NCBI GenBank assembly: GCA_964420285.1
Contig: CAYQTE010000041.1
Location: 1-40,185, forward strand
From: CAYQTE01 sp964420285
Lineage (GTDB): Bacteria; Planctomycetota; Phycisphaerae; Tepidisphaerales; Tepidisphaeraceae
Direction: 5' to 3'
Length of the DNA: 40,185 nucleotides
The notes beneath the pieces are model-generated. The model saw only the letters and a list, made by a program, of their open reading frames with translations. It was not told the DNA's origin and ran no database searches. This document shows positions 39,504 to 40,185 of this stretch, one piece after another (the first letter of the stretch is position 1; each line of letters opens with the position of its first letter). The position numbers were made by a program, and so were the translations under genes.

Positions 39504-40088
39504 ATGCCCACCAAGGACCAGATGCTCATTGCCCGCCGGCAACTCGACCCCAGCAAGCCGCCCATCACCCCTCCCCCACCCCCGGACCCCGACAAGGCCC
39601 CCACCCCACCCCCCGAGCCGGACGGCACCCCCACCCCCCCTCCGGGCTATTCGGGGACATCTGGTGACACCCCCGAGCCTTTTGACCCGGATAACATGCT
39701 TGGACTCAGCGACATGCAGCACCGCGCCATCCAACTGACCGTCCTGGGCCACGGCGAGGTCAAGATGGCGGAAATACTCGGCATCAGCCGCAAAACGCTC
39801 TGGCGGTGGAAAACGCTCGATGACAATTATCGCAAGGCCCTGGACGAGGCCCGGCGGCAGGCGCATGCCATTGCGGGCGATCGGGTGCAGGTGCTTCTGC
39901 TCAAGGCGACGGCCGTGCTTGACCAGCACCTTGACGACCCGCGCATGGACAACCAGTTTAAGGCGGCGCACGTGCTGCTGACGATGGCCGGAACGTTCAA
40001 ACCCCTGCCCCCGCCGCCCAAAGCACAGTGGCGTGATGACGAGGATGACTACGGGCCGGAACCGCGCTTGCCGCCGAAAGTCGGGTGA
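39504..40088 (+). CDS. Pro-rich helix-turn-helix protein
   Basis: 194 residues, ATG 39504 with AAGGAGG seven bases before it. Residues about 15-60 are a Pro/Asp/Thr-rich linker (PPITPPPPPDPDKAPTPPPE). A helix-turn-helix follows (GHGEVKMAEILGISRKTLWRWK), then a helical part (DEARRQAHAIAGDRVQVLLLKATAVL, QFKAAHVLLTMAG). The core resembles phage small-terminase or insertion-element HTH proteins (phBC6A51/HTH_Tnp type). Such stand-alone copies are frequent in planctomycete genomes (known). No transposase or large terminase follows within the window. Confidence 0.7.
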   Translation: MPTKDQMLIARRQLDPSKPPITPPPPPDPDKAPTPPPEPDGTPTPPPGYSGTSGDTPEPFDPDNMLGLSDMQHRAIQLTVLGHGEVKMAEILGISRKTLWRWKTLDDNYRKALDEARRQAHAIAGDRVQVLLLKATAVLDQHLDDPRMDNQFKAAHVLLTMAGTFKPLPPPPKAQWRDDEDDYGPEPRLPPKVG

Positions 40089-40160
40089 AGGGCCGATTGG
40101 CGCGGATCGGGCATGTACAAAACTCGACTCGGGCGCGCCAAGTTCAGACTATTTCATGAC

Positions 40161-40176
40161 AAGTTCGAACTTTTTC
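40161..40176 (+). terminator. Short palindrome with T-run, weak terminator candidate
   Basis: AAGTTCGAACTT is a perfect 12-base palindrome followed by TTT, about 70 bases after the HTH gene. The stem is short and AT-rich, so this is a weak candidate. Confidence 0.2.
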
Positions 40177-40185
40177 GAGACGTTT

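Overview
The window looks like a chromosome segment of a planctomycete, most likely of the Phycisphaerae type. The signs are: small membrane proteins ending in a CxxCGYDL..TPDRCPECG zinc ribbon; a MoxR-DUF58-BatA-type operon joined to very large Gln/Ala-rich and PQQ-propeller secreted proteins; a PagL-like outer-membrane protein (so an LPS-bearing outer membrane); and a mur cluster whose MurE carries the DNPR signature of meso-diaminopimelate ligases. The assignment is inferred from gene content. No rRNA or tRNA gene was seen.

Layout. (1) 1-1.7 kb: two paralogous membrane/zinc-ribbon hypotheticals (+), followed by a spacer with an 11-bp inverted repeat. (2) 1.7-8.4 kb (-): a housekeeping run transcribed right to left: an NtrB-like histidine kinase and sigma-54 response regulator, ispF, cysS, ruvC, ruvA, ruvB. 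Several junctions overlap or nearly abut. Arrays of an 8-bp GTGACAGG/GTGACAAG unit sit between kinase and regulator and between ruvC and ruvA. (3) 8.4-9.8 kb: a PagL-like lipid A deacylase candidate (+) and a cold-shock protein (-). (4) 9.99-28.2 kb (-): a large envelope operon in transcription order: gamma-carbonic anhydrase, PQQ-like propeller protein, MoxR ATPase, DUF58, BatA-like VWA protein, VWA/GATase-like membrane protein, DUF4175-like membrane protein, a roughly 1350-residue Gln-rich protein with collagen-like GQQ triplets, a prenyltransferase-fold secreted protein and an NPCBM-like secreted protein. (5) 28.5-29.7 kb (+): an AAA/STAND-like ATPase behind a striking inverted array of GTTATAC half-sites. 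(6) 29.9-36.0 kb (+): murE-murF-mraY, then a DinB-family protein and glycerol kinase where murD/ftsW/murG might be expected. (7) 36.2-40.2 kb (+): an accessory stretch with an orphan Phd/YefM-like antitoxin, a tiny zinc-ribbon protein behind a perfect operator-like dyad, two HNH endonucleases (one apparently frameshifted at its 5' end), a Vsr mismatch endonuclease and a Pro-rich helix-turn-helix protein.

How it works together. The MoxR/DUF58/VWA set is a known chaperone-like module. Here it is welded to a membrane protein and a giant low-complexity secreted protein which together resemble a split version of the alphaproteobacterial TIGR02302 protein; this is the most likely place for an undescribed envelope system. 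Dispersed GTAC-centred palindromes occur in inverted pairs (REP/BIME-like) in intergenic gaps. The right end looks like a small, partly decaying defence/restriction island.
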